Below the pieces are notes generated by a model, which had not been told where the DNA came from, did no database searches, and worked only from the letters and a program-made list of their open reading frames with translations. Below, piece by piece: positions 22,867 to 33,795 of a stretch of DNA of 64,000 nucleotides. The DNA lies in assembly GCA_022410635.1 (NCBI GenBank), contig JAJVDF010000257.1:827139-891138 (forward strand), given 5' to 3'. The number at the start of each line of letters is the position of its first letter. Positions within the stretch are counted from its first letter, which is position 1. This DNA is from Tretioscincus oriximinensis (taxonomy: Eukaryota > Chordata > Lepidosauria > Squamata > Gymnophthalmidae). Position numbers and translations under genes: made by a program.

Positions 22867-23540
22867 CCCACCAATTGTAGTAAAGGAGTCACAACAATAA
22901 GAGATACATACACAAGAATAAACCCTATCCCCCACCCCAGGAGACCATTTAAATATGTCACAGCAATAATGACAGTAAAAATCTTTGATCATCACACATA
23001 GCAACGGTCTGGGACAATATAACGCTTCTATTTGAGTTAACACCAAAGACTATTAACTTTTGCCAATTTGTTTCCCAAGTCGAATAGTAGCAATTCGGAC
23101 AGATAGTCATACCATAAATTAAGAGTCCGTTTATTCCTGTCCTTCCATCCTCTTGCGACCGTTAATTGCCCCGCCCAGATCGATCTCTCCAAAATATAGA
23201 TGTCACTCGATTGTAGGTGGAGGTTCTTGCATCTGTACATCATTAACATTGGGACACTTTTTTGTAAATTTACCCCTAGGATATCACATAGTTCTTTGAG
23301 TACAGAGTCCCACCAGTTCTGAACATAGATACAGTCGTACCACATGTGGAAAAAAGTCCCTGTAGCATTACATCCGTGCCAACATGAAGGTGGAAGGTTA
23401 CCCATGTGTGACAATTGAGATGGTGTCCTATNCCACCTTGTAAGGATTTTTGTTTGGAGTTCTCTGACACAGAAATAAAGTGAGGAATAAATGAACCAGA
23501 GGAATTTTCCAATCCTTATTTCAGACCCACATAACAAATA
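22867..23540 (-). pseudogene. L1-clade LINE ORF2 C-terminal fragment
   Basis: The minus-strand frame at 23037-23537 reads RTPSQLSHMGNLPPSCWHGC, then GTFFHMWYDC, WWDSVLKELCDILG and AGQLTVARGWKD. The Cys-His pattern and order equal those at 40703-41230. It continues to about 22867 as decayed coding or 3' UTR. The fragment lacks the reverse transcriptase core. Confidence 0.8.
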
Positions 23541-23624
23541 TTTTCTTTTTTAATTTTACTGATAGAACAAATTGTAGCATAGATTTTTCTGTTAAATTTT
23601 AGGACATTGCAAAAGGAATACAAN

Positions 23625-23905
23625 GTATAGTTTATTTATTTATTTATTTATTTATTTATCTATTTGTACTTGTATCCCACCCTATACTCAAAGGTCTCAG
23701 GGCGGCCTACCATAGGGTGGTGCACATAGCTTTTGTTGCTTTCTCCACACCAGACACCCTGTGGAGTAGGTGGGGCTGAGAGAGTTCAAAGAACTGTGAC
23801 TGGCCCAAGGTCACCCAGCTGGCTTCATGGAGGAGTGGGGAATCGAACCGGGAGTTTACCAGGTACAAATCCAACANTCTAACCACTACACCAAACTGGC
23901 TCCTT
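23625..23905 (-). mobile_element. Sauria-type SINE with TTTA tail
   Basis: The reverse complement gives GAGCCAGTTTGGTGTAGTGG (A box), an exact B box GGTTCGATTCC (plus-strand GGAATCGAACC at 23839-23849), CAGCTGGGTGACCTTGGGCC, CTCTCAGCCCCACCTAC, CCTGAGACCTTTGAG and an AAATA repeat tail. It appears full length at about 280 bp. Confidence 0.9.
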
Positions 23906-25196
23906 GTGTTGTGTATTGTGTTGGATTTATTATAAAATAAAAAGAAAGAACAGAAGAAATGGGAAGATTAATATTTTTCTAACATGAATGAAAAATTGGC
24001 AGGTCTATGCTACCCAGAATTGCTTTGTACTCTGTTATTTCCTTGTTTGATGTGAAAGAAAATGGAAAGACTCAAAATAAAGCACAGAAGCCTTTCTCAT
24101 ATTTTAAGCAACTGACAGCAAGCATGAGCAAATAATATGGTCAGATAATTTTAAAAGCATGCAAATTAAATTATCAGACTCATTACAAAATTAAATTCAT
24201 ATTCCCATTTTAAAAGCAATAAGTTAGAGAGCAGAAACAAATGACGCTTTTTAGGCTTGAACATCAAAGTTGTTGACTTGGTTGAATTCAGGAAAGACAT
24301 TAATTTAAAATATGATAATACAAATTCCCTATTACTGTGATGTATATTTATCCATGAAAATGTATATATATATCAATATGTCAATAGGATGCTTAAATGT
24401 TCAAATAGCTGATTTTCTGGTCTTCCTGGAAGTTTTGCAACCCATCTCTGTTTAATGTCTTTACATGTCACTTTATGGAAGAAATTAGTGCTTAAAGTGA
24501 TAGGTAATCTGGAAAGCAGGGTGTTGCTGGGTCAATCTNTAATCTCTCCCTGAAAATAAGCAACAGCAGATAGTTTACTTCTGCTTAGAAAATTGCATGG
24601 AGCCATCTACACTGGCAGTCCAATGACAACAAATGTCTGTATCGTTTTTTCTATTATGCAAAATTCTGATATTAATAGCATTGCATGTTTCAAAAAGTCA
24701 CTAGACCTTTTTGTGCGACCTTAATCGATATAATTAATATATTAATATATGGATCTAGCTGATCACATATTCCACAGGTTCATTCAGTGATCCAGATTAA
24801 AGTGGCTTTAAATCAATATGGCCTGTAGAGTTGCTTATCTAGATCTAAAGCAATAATGGAGATTTTGACCAAGAACACAAGATATGTGCACAATACATTC
24901 TCCTGTCTTTAGGAGTACTAGAAAATGCATTTCACTGGTAAAGCATAGGGCACTGCCAACATATATCCTCCAGAGGCCCCAAGACTGGAGAATTTTATTT
25001 CTAGCATTTAGAAGCTGCAAGTCTCATATGAGATTTCATAACTATCAATAATTTAAGTCCTTTCTGACTAGTGAATTAATCAATCACATGTGTTAGGTCA
25101 CTGCATCTGCACAATGGAAAATGTGTAGCAGAGGCTACAGAAGGAGCTATGAAGTGGAATATGCGCTAATGATGTTATTTTGCTTCACCAATAGTT
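23906..25196. other. unique stretch with possible conserved noncoding block
   Basis: Bases 24040-24320 have homeodomain-like AATTA/TAAT cores, no repeat match and even complexity. No gene is recognised. Confidence 0.3.
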
Positions 25197-25430
25197 TGAA
25201 GAAGAAGAAGAAGAAGAAGAAGAAGAAGGAGAAGAAGGAGAAGAAGAAGAAGAAGAAGAAGAAGAAGAAGAAGAAGAAGAAGAAGAAGAAGAAGAAGAAG
25301 AAGAAGAAGAAGAAGAAGAAGAAGAAGAAGAAGNAAGAAGAAGAAGAAGAAGAAGAAGAAGAAGAAGAAGAAGAAGAAGAAGAAGAAGAAGAAGAAGAAG
25401 AAGAAGAAGAAGAAGAAGAAGAAGAAGAAC
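25197..25430 (-). repeat. very long (GAA)n array
   Basis: About 230 bp of GAA carry a few GGA interruptions near 25228-25240 and one frame-breaking N at about 25334. It joins the 3' end of a minus-strand SINE directly, so it is that SINE's expanded tail. The poly-Lys and poly-Glu frames are artefacts. Confidence 0.97.
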
Positions 25431-25660
25431 TGGGTTTTTATACTCTACTTTTCTCCCTCAAAGCAGCTTACAAGCTATTTTCACCCAAAGTCTTGTATCC
25501 TGTCTTCCCCATCACATTATGATAGTACCTACAAATCTACTTGCAATTGTTTGCTTTCAAACAGCTGGGTTGGCTGAAACTAAGGTCAATAGAGGGTGCC
25601 CAATCCTCTCCACAGCAGACACACGGACCTCAAACGCTGACCTCTCCATTGAAAAGCCAT
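25431..25660 (-). mobile_element. GAA-tailed SINE (copy 4), decayed
   Basis: After the array come ACTGGGTTTTTATACTCTAC, TTTTCTCCCTCAAAGCAGCT, TACCTACAAATCTACTTGCA and CAGCTGGGTTGGCTGA, in the order of a reverse-complement SINE. The tRNA head near 25600-25660 is hard to recognise. Confidence 0.8.
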
Positions 25661-26792
25661 TGTTCTTAATCTCTGCANCACTATGCCTTTTCTTTGAAGT
25701 AATGCTGTTTGTATGCTGACTTATGGAAAGCACAACTGTAGGTCACTATACTAAGACCAGTATATAAATTCTGGAGTTATTTTGGACAGGCACCCAGAAG
25801 CTATGGTAGAAATAATCATTTATGGATACCTGGCTGAAAATGGTCATGCCAGACACTTCCCAGCCTATTCCATTACAAGGCAAATGCAGACAGGTCCTGT
25901 GTGTATACTTTTTGAATTGGGAACATGATTTAGCTAAAGGACTCATCTTTATGTTTCAGAGAATGGTAGAATTTTCTTCAAGGTCTGTTAGAAGATATAT
26001 AAGATATATACATCCAAAAAAGGCTTGTTTTTGCTGTCAGCAATCTGATGTAAAATGTAATCCACTAAACTGGTGGGAGTGCTAGTCATGTTAACCAAGT
26101 CAATGAGAATATAAATATTTGAAAGCCATTGCTTTGATACAATGACACCTAAAGGGAAACTGCACATAAATGTAATACATAACAATAAAGATACTGAGGG
26201 GGAAAAAAGGGGGAATTTGAATGGACAACATCAGTTTTTTGTAGGACAAAGCCTCGTTTTCGCAAAAGATACAACATTTAAACACTTCCTTGTAGGGAAA
26301 AATGTACATGCTTGTCTATGAAGCAAATAACACATTTTTATCGTTACATTTCACCACACACTAATCTGAAAAAAGATCCTTTAAATCCAGCTTCATTTTT
26401 TACCATATTCTTTTAATTAGCTCTGCCTCGTTTTATCAGCAAANCTTCAGATTAGCCCATCCTTTGCTCATGTGATACACAGTTAATGCAGCTTTTGTTT
26501 AGGAACTGTGGTTTTAACAAGCTTTTCTCACTGTGATAATCAGGACTTTGTAAACAATATTCTCTGCATAAGAGAATAGAGTTCAGTGAGATGAGTTTGC
26601 TCTCCTCTCACTCTCACAACACTCACACACACATATGTACATATTCACTCAGGTAATAGAAATACAAGATTCCTTTTCTTTAAAAAAAAACACCAAAGTA
26701 ATAAACAAATTATGCTGAAGTCTACTCTGAAAAACTCTCTTTTGCTTCAACCCATTAATATATATTTATGTTGGATCTTAGATGTGATGTTT
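25661..26792. other. unique stretch with possible conserved noncoding block
   Basis: Bases 26380-26560 (TTTTAATTAGCTCTGCCTCG, TGTGATACACAGTTAATGCA) look like single-copy regulatory-type sequence. No exon or repeat is seen. Confidence 0.3.
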
Positions 26793-27610
26793 CAGAGAAA
26801 TAGCCGTGTTAGTCTAGCAGAAAGTCCAGCAAAGGAGCTAGCAGCATTTTGAGACTAACTTGAGAAAAGTGGTTGGCATAAGCTTTCGTAGACAGGTCTA
26901 CTTCTTCAGATGCTGAGGGACTAATGTCAGGGTCAGGTATTTATAGGAAAATGTGTATGGGAGAAGACAAAGCATATGCAACTGAGGGAGGTGTTGAATT
27001 GCAGGTAAATAGCAGGAACTAATCTCCTTAAAAAACAGGTAAATAGCAGGAACTAATCCTCTTATGTAAAAAAGTCCCTGGGGCAACAAGGGGCAATGTC
27101 TGGTAGAGAATCAATAAAATACTTAACAGGTGTCATAAAAATGTATAGTTGGCCAGGAAACCATTGTCTCTGTTAAGTCCTTTGCTGATGGCCTGGAACT
27201 TGTGAATGTATTCAAGTTCTGCTGCTTCTCTTTCAAACCTTCCTTTGTAGTTTCAAGAACTGCAGTCCTGAGGTCTGAGAGAGAATGTCCTGGAAGGTTA
27301 AAATGTTCAGCAACTGGTTTCTGTGTGTTTCCATTTCGAATATCTGATTTGTGTCCATTTATTCTCTGGCNAAGGGATTGTCCTGTTTGCCCAATGTAGA
27401 GTGTAGAGGGGCATTGTTGGCAGAAAATGGAATATACCACATTAGAAGATGAGCATGTAAAAGTCCCTCTAATGTTATGGGTGGTGTTATCAGGTCCCGT
27501 GATGACATTGTGATGTGATGGAAACTCAAGAATTCTTGCCACATTGCACATTCCTATCACTATCATCATTGAGGGACAACACCACAATGTCTTGTGCATG
27601 GATATGTAGA
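26793..27610 (-). pseudogene. Penelope-like retroelement, GIY-YIG endonuclease fragment
   Basis: The minus-strand frame (27123-27599) carries SSSNVVYSIFCQQCPSTLYI, then GQTGQSL and an R-x-x-x-H segment, PVAEHFNLPGH and SDLRTAVLE. This is the C-terminal GIY-YIG endonuclease domain of Penelope-like elements, which nicks target DNA to prime reverse transcription. The GIY and YIG equivalents are VVY and LYIG, and the HFN region also remains. Near 27250 the frame shifts: an adjacent frame continues better (FEREAAELEYIHKF). The reverse transcriptase part is missing. The 3' UTR runs to 26793 and ends with the block CTAACACGGCTATTTCTCTG seen at all the short copies. Confidence 0.88.
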
Positions 27611-27624
27611 CAGGCTAAATAATG

Positions 27625-27765
27625 TTTGATGCTCTTGTAGCATCTTAGAGACTGACAAGAAAAAGGTAGGCAGAAACCAACGTTTCAAAGTAATCAAACC
27701 TTTGGTCGGAAACGTTTTGGTGATACATCCATTTCTTGTGGCACCTCTCTGGTAGCACTATATAT
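27625..27765. mobile_element. possible second Penelope-like terminus
   Basis: CTCTTGTAGCATCTTAGAGA, CTGACAAGAAAAAGG and then CTTGTGGCACCTCTCTGG resemble Penelope termini of a different subfamily, again with inverted parts. It is diverged. Confidence 0.4.
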
Positions 27766-29980
27766 TGTATCACTAAAAAGTGCCTCTCATTGAATAACAG
27801 ACTATGGAACAGGTTTTTCATGATTCAGATAGTAGTTTAGTTATTGACTGCTTTAAAGAGGTTCTGTCAGCACTGGGAAGACTGCTTTTGAGTAAAGGGT
27901 TGTGAGGGAAAAGCTGATTTTGCGAGAATATTAGGTTTTGGTTTAGATATTGTGATGTGTTGTGGGTGGTTCTTGGGATTGGCTATAGGCTGTGTGGGAG
28001 TGTTATTCTCTGTTTTTCTGTCTTTGACTGGGTATCATTTGATGTAGTATATTGCTAAATTTGCATAATAAAGAGACTTTGTTGAAAGAAGGAATCTGGC
28101 GGAATTCTTGGGAAAGAGGAAAGTCAAGGAAATTGCCTTAACATGTCCATGTTTGAACTCATGTATGGCACCATTTTGGCATCCTTTCTTAATCCATAGC
28201 TTTGTCCACTGCTTAGGAAATCTAGGCCAATTATGTTAGAGTCTATTACCCACATTCTATTTCATTGGTCAAATCTAGTTTATACATCCATCATTAGTTA
28301 TCACCTCCAGTGCAAGCAAAGGAGTCCCTTTTTGTGTGTATAAAAAGTCTATTAACATCCAAAGTAGCAAACCTATAAAAAGAGCTTTCACAGGGTATTG
28401 GAAGCAAGAGAAATGTATTTCTTCTGAAGGCATTTTTACAAAAGTTGAATACCTGAATAATGCATACCCTTATCTTTCCGTACTCAAGATGCCACACAGT
28501 ATCAAGCATAATAACATGGAGAATGAAATCAATATTTCAAATAAGAATGCGCATAGAATATTTTGTGAATTATATTTCTATCTGCATTAAGTTTTTAGAT
28601 CTGATCTGGTGGAGCAGATACAATCGGGAAATATAAAAAAAAAAGTTTGCTGTACATGACTGTAATCAGAGAATATGAAAGTTTTATTTGAAAACCCATT
28701 TGAACACATGGTAGCTCGTATGTGTTGTGCTAATAAATAGAAAAAGAAAGCTCCAAGTAGATTATACTGGTTAGTTCTGAGTTCTAACACAATCTATTTG
28801 TTCCAAGTTGGGAAAGTGTTGAGTGGGACAAAGTTTCATGGTCCACTAGGGCCTTCCAGCTCTTCAACACCCACCACTTCTGCCTCATGTCAAAGAAAAG
28901 CAAATAGGTTTATTAAATAGCTGTCAGGCTGAATGAGGCTGTACAGAGACCAAACTGGGAAGAAATTGGATTAGAGGCAGAGTACATGCCATGCTAAACA
29001 AGAGAACAGATTTATGGTTTTTACTGAACATTCGCATGAGGAAAATGGCAAAGATGGCTCAAAAAGTTAGCATTCTCTTTCAGTCTCAGAAGTGACATTG
29101 AAAATGTACTAGACACACCTTCCCAGAAGAGATGACTTCTCAGTCCAAACGATATCCATAACTGTCATAATAAATAGATTGACTCTGCTGTGGTAGACAC
29201 AATAAGTCTATCAAGCAATATCAGTAAGGAAAATATGCCCTATTGTAATTTGGACATGTTAGTTCCGACACACATGGCACAACAAAGCAACACCTACTGT
29301 ACACTGGTTTGCTGTTTCAGTCAAGGTGAGGTTCATTCATCGTGTTAAATGTTATGGGGAATAAAATGGATCTGATAGAAGACTCAGGTCACTGAGTCAG
29401 TCTTATAATAGAAATTCAAGGTTCTGTGTAATTGTTGATTAGTTTTGCTTTTCCTTTGCTCGTGATAAAATATGTCAACAGAGGATTAGGTGTACTATTA
29501 AGATGATTCCTGGAAAGGGTTTTATTTTGCTGTAAATCATAGTACAAAATTTGGAGAGTACAGATAGGAATAAGACTGAAGGATTAAAAATATCCACCTG
29601 CGCCATCAAAAATTGAATAGCGTCATCAGTCGCTGGCAACCATGGGAGTCAATGGTTGTTGAAGAACAGAGCCTGCAGTTGGGCAATCTTGGAGAAAAAA
29701 AACAAATTTAGCATTTTTATATTATTCAACAAGTGCAATAATTCCAAAGAGAAGCCCACTGGGCATGATGGGAAAGCTGCCAGTGATGACATTTGACAAG
29801 CCTGAAACTGAATCTTCTTGGATGTGAACCTCTTTGACTTCAGTTACTTTGAGGACAAAATAGCTGGAAAAGCAAACTTTTGATGCTTTAACGGGATCTT
29901 GCCTGTTGAACCTATCATTAATATTAGGTGCCTATTACCTGCATTTGATATCCTGATTAGTGTAGAAATTCAGCAAGGTC
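27766..29980. other. unique noncoding stretch
   Basis: No repeat family, exon or RNA gene is recognised. There is some AT-rich low complexity. Confidence 0.5.
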
Positions 29981-29992
29981 TTCAAGTAACAG

Positions 29993-30065
29993 TGCTGCTA
30001 GCTCAAAGTGCTGCTTGCTCCTTTGCTGGACTTTCTGCTAGACTAACACGGCTATTTCTCTGAAA
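29993..30065 (+). mobile_element. 73-bp Penelope-like end with target duplication
   Basis: The insert contains GCTCCTTTGCTGGACTTTCT, then CTAACACGGCTATTTCTCTG, the 3' terminus of the element. It is flanked by perfect 12-bp repeats TTCAAGTAACAG at 29981-29992 and 30066-30077. It is an extreme 5' truncation. Confidence 0.9.
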
Positions 30066-30538
30066 TTCAAGTAACAGCTAAGGGACCAACTGATTTATGA
30101 GATCATGGATTTATTCAATGCTTATATTCAATGGATTATAAAAGTCAGACACAAGGTCAGTTCAGATGTTCAAAGCCAAAGATCATTGTTGGATCTCCTG
30201 AAGTGAATTAGGGACAGGAAAAGAACATGTCTGGGTTTGAATGAGGTTAAGGATATAGTTTGGACCACAGTGGCAAACTGCATGTCAACCTGGCTACTTA
30301 CTAGGTTGTTGAGTAGTGCAGTATGCGCCCCATGGGGATGATTGGGAGACACAGGACTGAGTTTAGTGCCTCCTGACTTTAGCACNTAGCAAGGAAACGT
30401 CTACCATGCCATCCTTTAGCTGGCACTATCAGGCATCCCAAATCACTGACTACAACTGGGCACTACTATGTAAAAAGGAGAGTCCCTAAAGCAAGAGAAG
30501 CAGGCAATTTTTCTTCTTGCTGTGCTATGATGAAATAT

Positions 30539-30751
30539 GACTAAGGAGATTTGGAGAAGCCTTCTATTACACTTCAATCCTAAGGGCGTGTAGACAGCAC
30601 AATCTTTAAAAAATGGCAACATGGAAGTGAGGGAATGCTATCATACTCCCTCCCCCCTCCCCTTTTGTTGCTGAATCTTTTTAAGCAAAATGTTCCATAC
30701 CTGAGAAGGCATTTATATAATTTGTCATTAATATCCCAAATTTGAATGCAG
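30539..30751 (+). repeat. 213-bp direct repeat, left copy
   Basis: It is identical by eye to 31754-31966 over all 213 bases. It contains a CTCCCTCCCCCCTCCCC tract. It has no recognised family. Confidence 0.95.
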
Positions 30752-31070
30752 TCTCAGTTTGAACCCCAGTGGCAATTTCTATATTTGATTTTAATGAGAA
30801 GAATCCTAATGTCTTAATTAAGATTCCTAATTAAAAATCCTTATTCAAGAATTTTACATTGGTTTGGCCCTTTGAGTGAGAGCATATGATAATACCACAA
30901 GCATTGCTTCCCTGGAGCTCTTTCCAGTTTAGTGATGATTGGCCACTGATTGCAACACTCAGATTTAAACATGATATTAAATTCCGTTTGTGTGATTGAT
31001 TTGCTCGGACGCACAAGAATAAACAGGAGTCTTGTTTGCAGAAGAGTAACAAATTCAGAATAGTTGAAGA

Positions 31071-31648
31071 TAGGGCTGCCATATTTTGGCAGCCCAAAAC
31101 CGGGACAGGGGTGGGGGTGCGTCCACGCACGCGCGCACACACACAGGCGCACATACGGATGCTTGTAGTGAGACAGGCAGAACCTCTCTTCTGCCTGTCT
31201 CACCACAAGTGTCCGTGTGCCCGTGCGCGTGTGTCCATAGCTGCTCCAATGCTGGAGGCGGGGTTTCGCGCGCCAGCTAGTGCGCCAACTCACCTCCAGC
31301 GGAGGAAAAATACCTGAGTTTGTGACAGGAGAACAGAGCTGTCCTCCTGTCACAAATCCAGGCGTTTTTTCTTTGCTGGAGGCGAGTTGGCGCGCTTTGC
31401 AAGTAGGTGCACAAAACCCTTCCTCCAGTATTGCAGCAGCTACGGCACGCTCTGAGGTTCCTTCAAGGACCCCAGAAAGCATTGCCAGCCCGCAGCCATC
31501 AGCCTTTTAAATCCTGCATTTTTACATTCCCTGATGCAGCATCAGGGAATGTAAAAAGCCGGGTTTTTGCCTTAAAACCCGGAGGGGACTATATTTTAGT
31601 CCCCCAAACCGGGATTATCCCGCTTTCCCGGGACGTATGGCAACCCTA
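31071..31648. mobile_element. GC-rich hAT-type foldback element
   Basis: Terminal inverted repeats read TAGGGCTGCCATA and TAGGGTTGCCATA. Flanks GTTGAAGA (31063-31070) and GTTGATGA (31649-31656) form an 8-bp target duplication with one change. Inner stems are nested: CAGGCAGAACC/TCTGCCTG near 31175-31200, TGTGACAGGA/TCCTGTCACA (31321-31354), GCGCCAACTCACCTCCAGC/GCTGGAGGCGAGTTGGCGC (31281-31396) and ACATTCCCTGATG/CATCAGGGAATGT (31523-31553). Near both ends CCAAAACCGGGAC and CCCAAACCGGGATT repeat. It carries no transposase. The 213-codon minus-strand frame across it is a by-product of its GC content. Confidence 0.8.
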
Positions 31649-31753
31649 GTTGATGACAATCAGCTCAGGCTAAAAAGCCACAAACCTCAGACTGTGTCAC
31701 AATGTCCTTGACAGCTCTCAGTCTTCCAGAACAAGGATCCCTCCAGATGGTGA

Positions 31754-31966
31754 GACTAAGGAGATTTGGAGAAGCCTTCTATTACACTTCAATCCTAAGG
31801 GCGTGTAGACAGCACAATCTTTAAAAAATGGCAACATGGAAGTGAGGGAATGCTATCATACTCCCTCCCCCCTCCCCTTTTGTTGCTGAATCTTTTTAAG
31901 CAAAATGTTCCATACCTGAGAAGGCATTTATATAATTTGTCATTAATATCCCAAATTTGAATGCAG
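31754..31966 (+). repeat. 213-bp direct repeat, right copy
   Basis: It is identical by eye to 30539-30751, with an offset of 1,215 bp. The flanks differ at once on both sides. Confidence 0.95.
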
Positions 31967-32664
31967 CATATAGAAGGGGAGCAGGCCTTGATCCTCACGG
32001 TGACATGCCAGACATGCAGAGGGCTGCTTAGCATATTTGTGGCCTACTAGCTACCTAGCAAAGTTCTTCAGCATCTTGTCACAAGGGATTTCCAAATCAC
32101 ATACCTTCTCTTTTGGTTTCTTGGGCAAGCTCCACAAGTCCATTCTGACACTATGCCAAAGGACCTCACCAGAAGAGCCAGAAAATTTAAAACATGCCAG
32201 CTAAGTAGGAATAGCATTGCTCTCTTCAACTTAAATAACTGAGAGATTGTGAAAGACACAGCATAGCATCAGAGCTGTCCGGCCATTGGCTATGATGATG
32301 CCAACAAGCTGTTGCATTTCAGATGTATATACAACTTTCATTTCAGATGTATATACAAAGCGCAAAACGTTTCATTTGGTTGCATGTTTATTTATCATTT
32401 CTCCCTTTAAGAACCTCAAAAGGATTAACAACATAACTTCATTTTAAAGAGTTTAAAACAGTTTAAAATCAGTCTTCAGTAGTAACATATTTAAACAATG
32501 GGAGCATTTAGACTGCCTGTTGTAGCGCTATTTCTGTATACAGCACTAAAAAGGACCTAGCCAATCATTTTCCATCTGACCTAATAACTTTAAGCAGAAT
32601 TTTTTTACAATGCCTATGTATGTAAATATGTATTTTCTTCTGGAAGACACTAGGAAGATGCTGA
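31967..32664. other. unique noncoding stretch with a small tandem
   Basis: A TTTCAGATGTATATACAA duplicate lies at about 32318-32358. Nothing else is recognised. Confidence 0.5.
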
Positions 32665-32768
32665 TTGAAGAAAAAGAAGAAGAAGAAAAAGAAAAAGGAA
32701 AAGGAAAAGGAAAAGGAAAAGGAAAAAAAAGAAAAAAAAAGAAAAAAGGAAAAAGGAAAAAGAGGAAG
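32665..32768 (-). repeat. GAA/GGAAAA-rich tail array
   Basis: GAAGAAGAA is followed by GGAAAA units and A-rich variants, ending GAGGAAGAACT. It is the tail of the adjacent minus-strand SINE, with its unit drifted from GAA to GGAAAA. Confidence 0.9.
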
Positions 32769-33010
32769 AACTCAGTTTTTATACCCCACTTTTCTCCCTA
32801 AAGGGAATCAAAGAGGCTTACAAGGATATATTTCACCTGAAGGCTTACATTCTATCTTCCCCACCAGGCTATGGTGATTCCCATTTATCTACCTGCCGTC
32901 TGTTGTAATTTCTTGCAATTCTTGCTCCTCCCCACATCCAACACAGGGATTTGAAACCCGATCTCTCAGATGAGAGAACGTTTCCTAAGCAACTGAGCCA
33001 TTCATGGCTT
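32769..33010 (-). mobile_element. GAA-tailed SINE (copy 5), full length
   Basis: From 3' to 5' it carries TTTTTATACCCCACTTTTCT, AAGAGGCTTACAAGG, ATTCTATCTTCCCCACCAGG, CTGTTGTAATTTCTTGCAAT, a degenerate B box (GGATTTGAAACCC) and the A box (reverse complement TGGCTCAGTTG at 32990-33000). It meets the next SINE head to head. Confidence 0.9.
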
Positions 33011-33017
33011 GAACTGA

Positions 33018-33270
33018 TGATCCAGTTTGGTGTAGTGGTTAGAGTGTTGGACTTGCATCTGGTAGTGTCCCGGTTCAATTTCCCACCCCTCCATGAAAGC
33101 CAGCTGGGTGACCTTGGGGCAGTCACAATTCTTTGAACTCTCTCAGCCCCACCTACTTCACAGGGTGTTGTGGAAAAAGCAACAAAAGCTATGTGCACCA
33201 CCCTTTGGTTGGTCGCCCTGAGACCTTTGGGTAAATAAATACAAATAAAGAAATAAAGAAATAAACGTAG
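33018..33270 (+). mobile_element. Sauria-type SINE with AAATA tail
   Basis: The head CCAGTTTGGTGTAGTGGTTA and a B-box-like CGGTTCAATTTCC are followed by GAAAGCCAGCTGGGTGACC, TTGGGGCAGTCACAATTCTT, CCCTGAGACCTTTGGG and AAATAAATACAAATAAAGAA. It starts within about 10 bp of the previous SINE's 5' end, in the opposite direction. Confidence 0.9.
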
Positions 33271-33589
33271 AACTTTCATGAGAAGTTACTATTCTACAAC
33301 TGAGGAACATCCCTTCCAAGCAATATCAGAGTTGGAGACACTGAATAAAGTCTGACTTCTGCATGTCAGTTCAATAACCCAACCCATTCTCATCTGCCTT
33401 TTCTGATTCTTAAATGTGAAGCTCTGAGCACTACAAGAGTCATTAAAACATTATAGAGTCCTCATAAAAATGCTGAGATAGAGCTTTGATTCTTTTATTG
33501 TTTTTCACCAAGTACAGCTTCAAATGGCTGTTGCACCTGTGGGGAGGAGAAATCACCATTTTACACTCATTAAAGGTCCAAAGATCTAT

Positions 33590-33795
33590 CAATAAATAAT
33601 TCAATAAAAATACAAAATGGTTCAAATAAGAATCAAATATATTTGCAATATAACCTACTCTCATTGGCTGGCCAAGAGGAACCCAAATATCAAAGGCCAA
33701 CAGAGGCATCCTATTTATTTTGCTAACTTGGAGACAACACCTAGGCATCAGTTCTAGTAGTAGTTGATACAACAGTCTTCCATACGAGAAGAGGA
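33590..33795 (-). repeat. unclassified dispersed repeat, copy 1
   Basis: On the minus strand it reads GACTGTTGTATCAACTACTA, GATGCCTAGGTGTTG, TATTTGGGTTCCTCTTGGCC and AGCCAATGAGAGTAGG. The same segment lies on the plus strand at 37030-37237. Both keep an open frame (WVPLGQPMRVGYIANIF), but I recognise no domain. Confidence 0.8.

Noticed and set aside
25121..25522. Lys/Glu-rich protein of 133 residues
   Set aside because: It is the translation of the GAA array and adjoining SINE.
26793..26930. Terminal block as an LTR
   Set aside because: There is no paired long direct repeat, integrase or retroviral protease frame; the neighbouring GIY-YIG domain points to a Penelope-like element.
30841..31482. 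213-codon open frame on the minus strand
   Set aside because: It is the longest non-gap, non-microsatellite frame apart from the L1, but it runs through unique DNA into the GC-rich hairpin element, where stops are rare. It has no domain, and short overlapping frames exist on the other strand.
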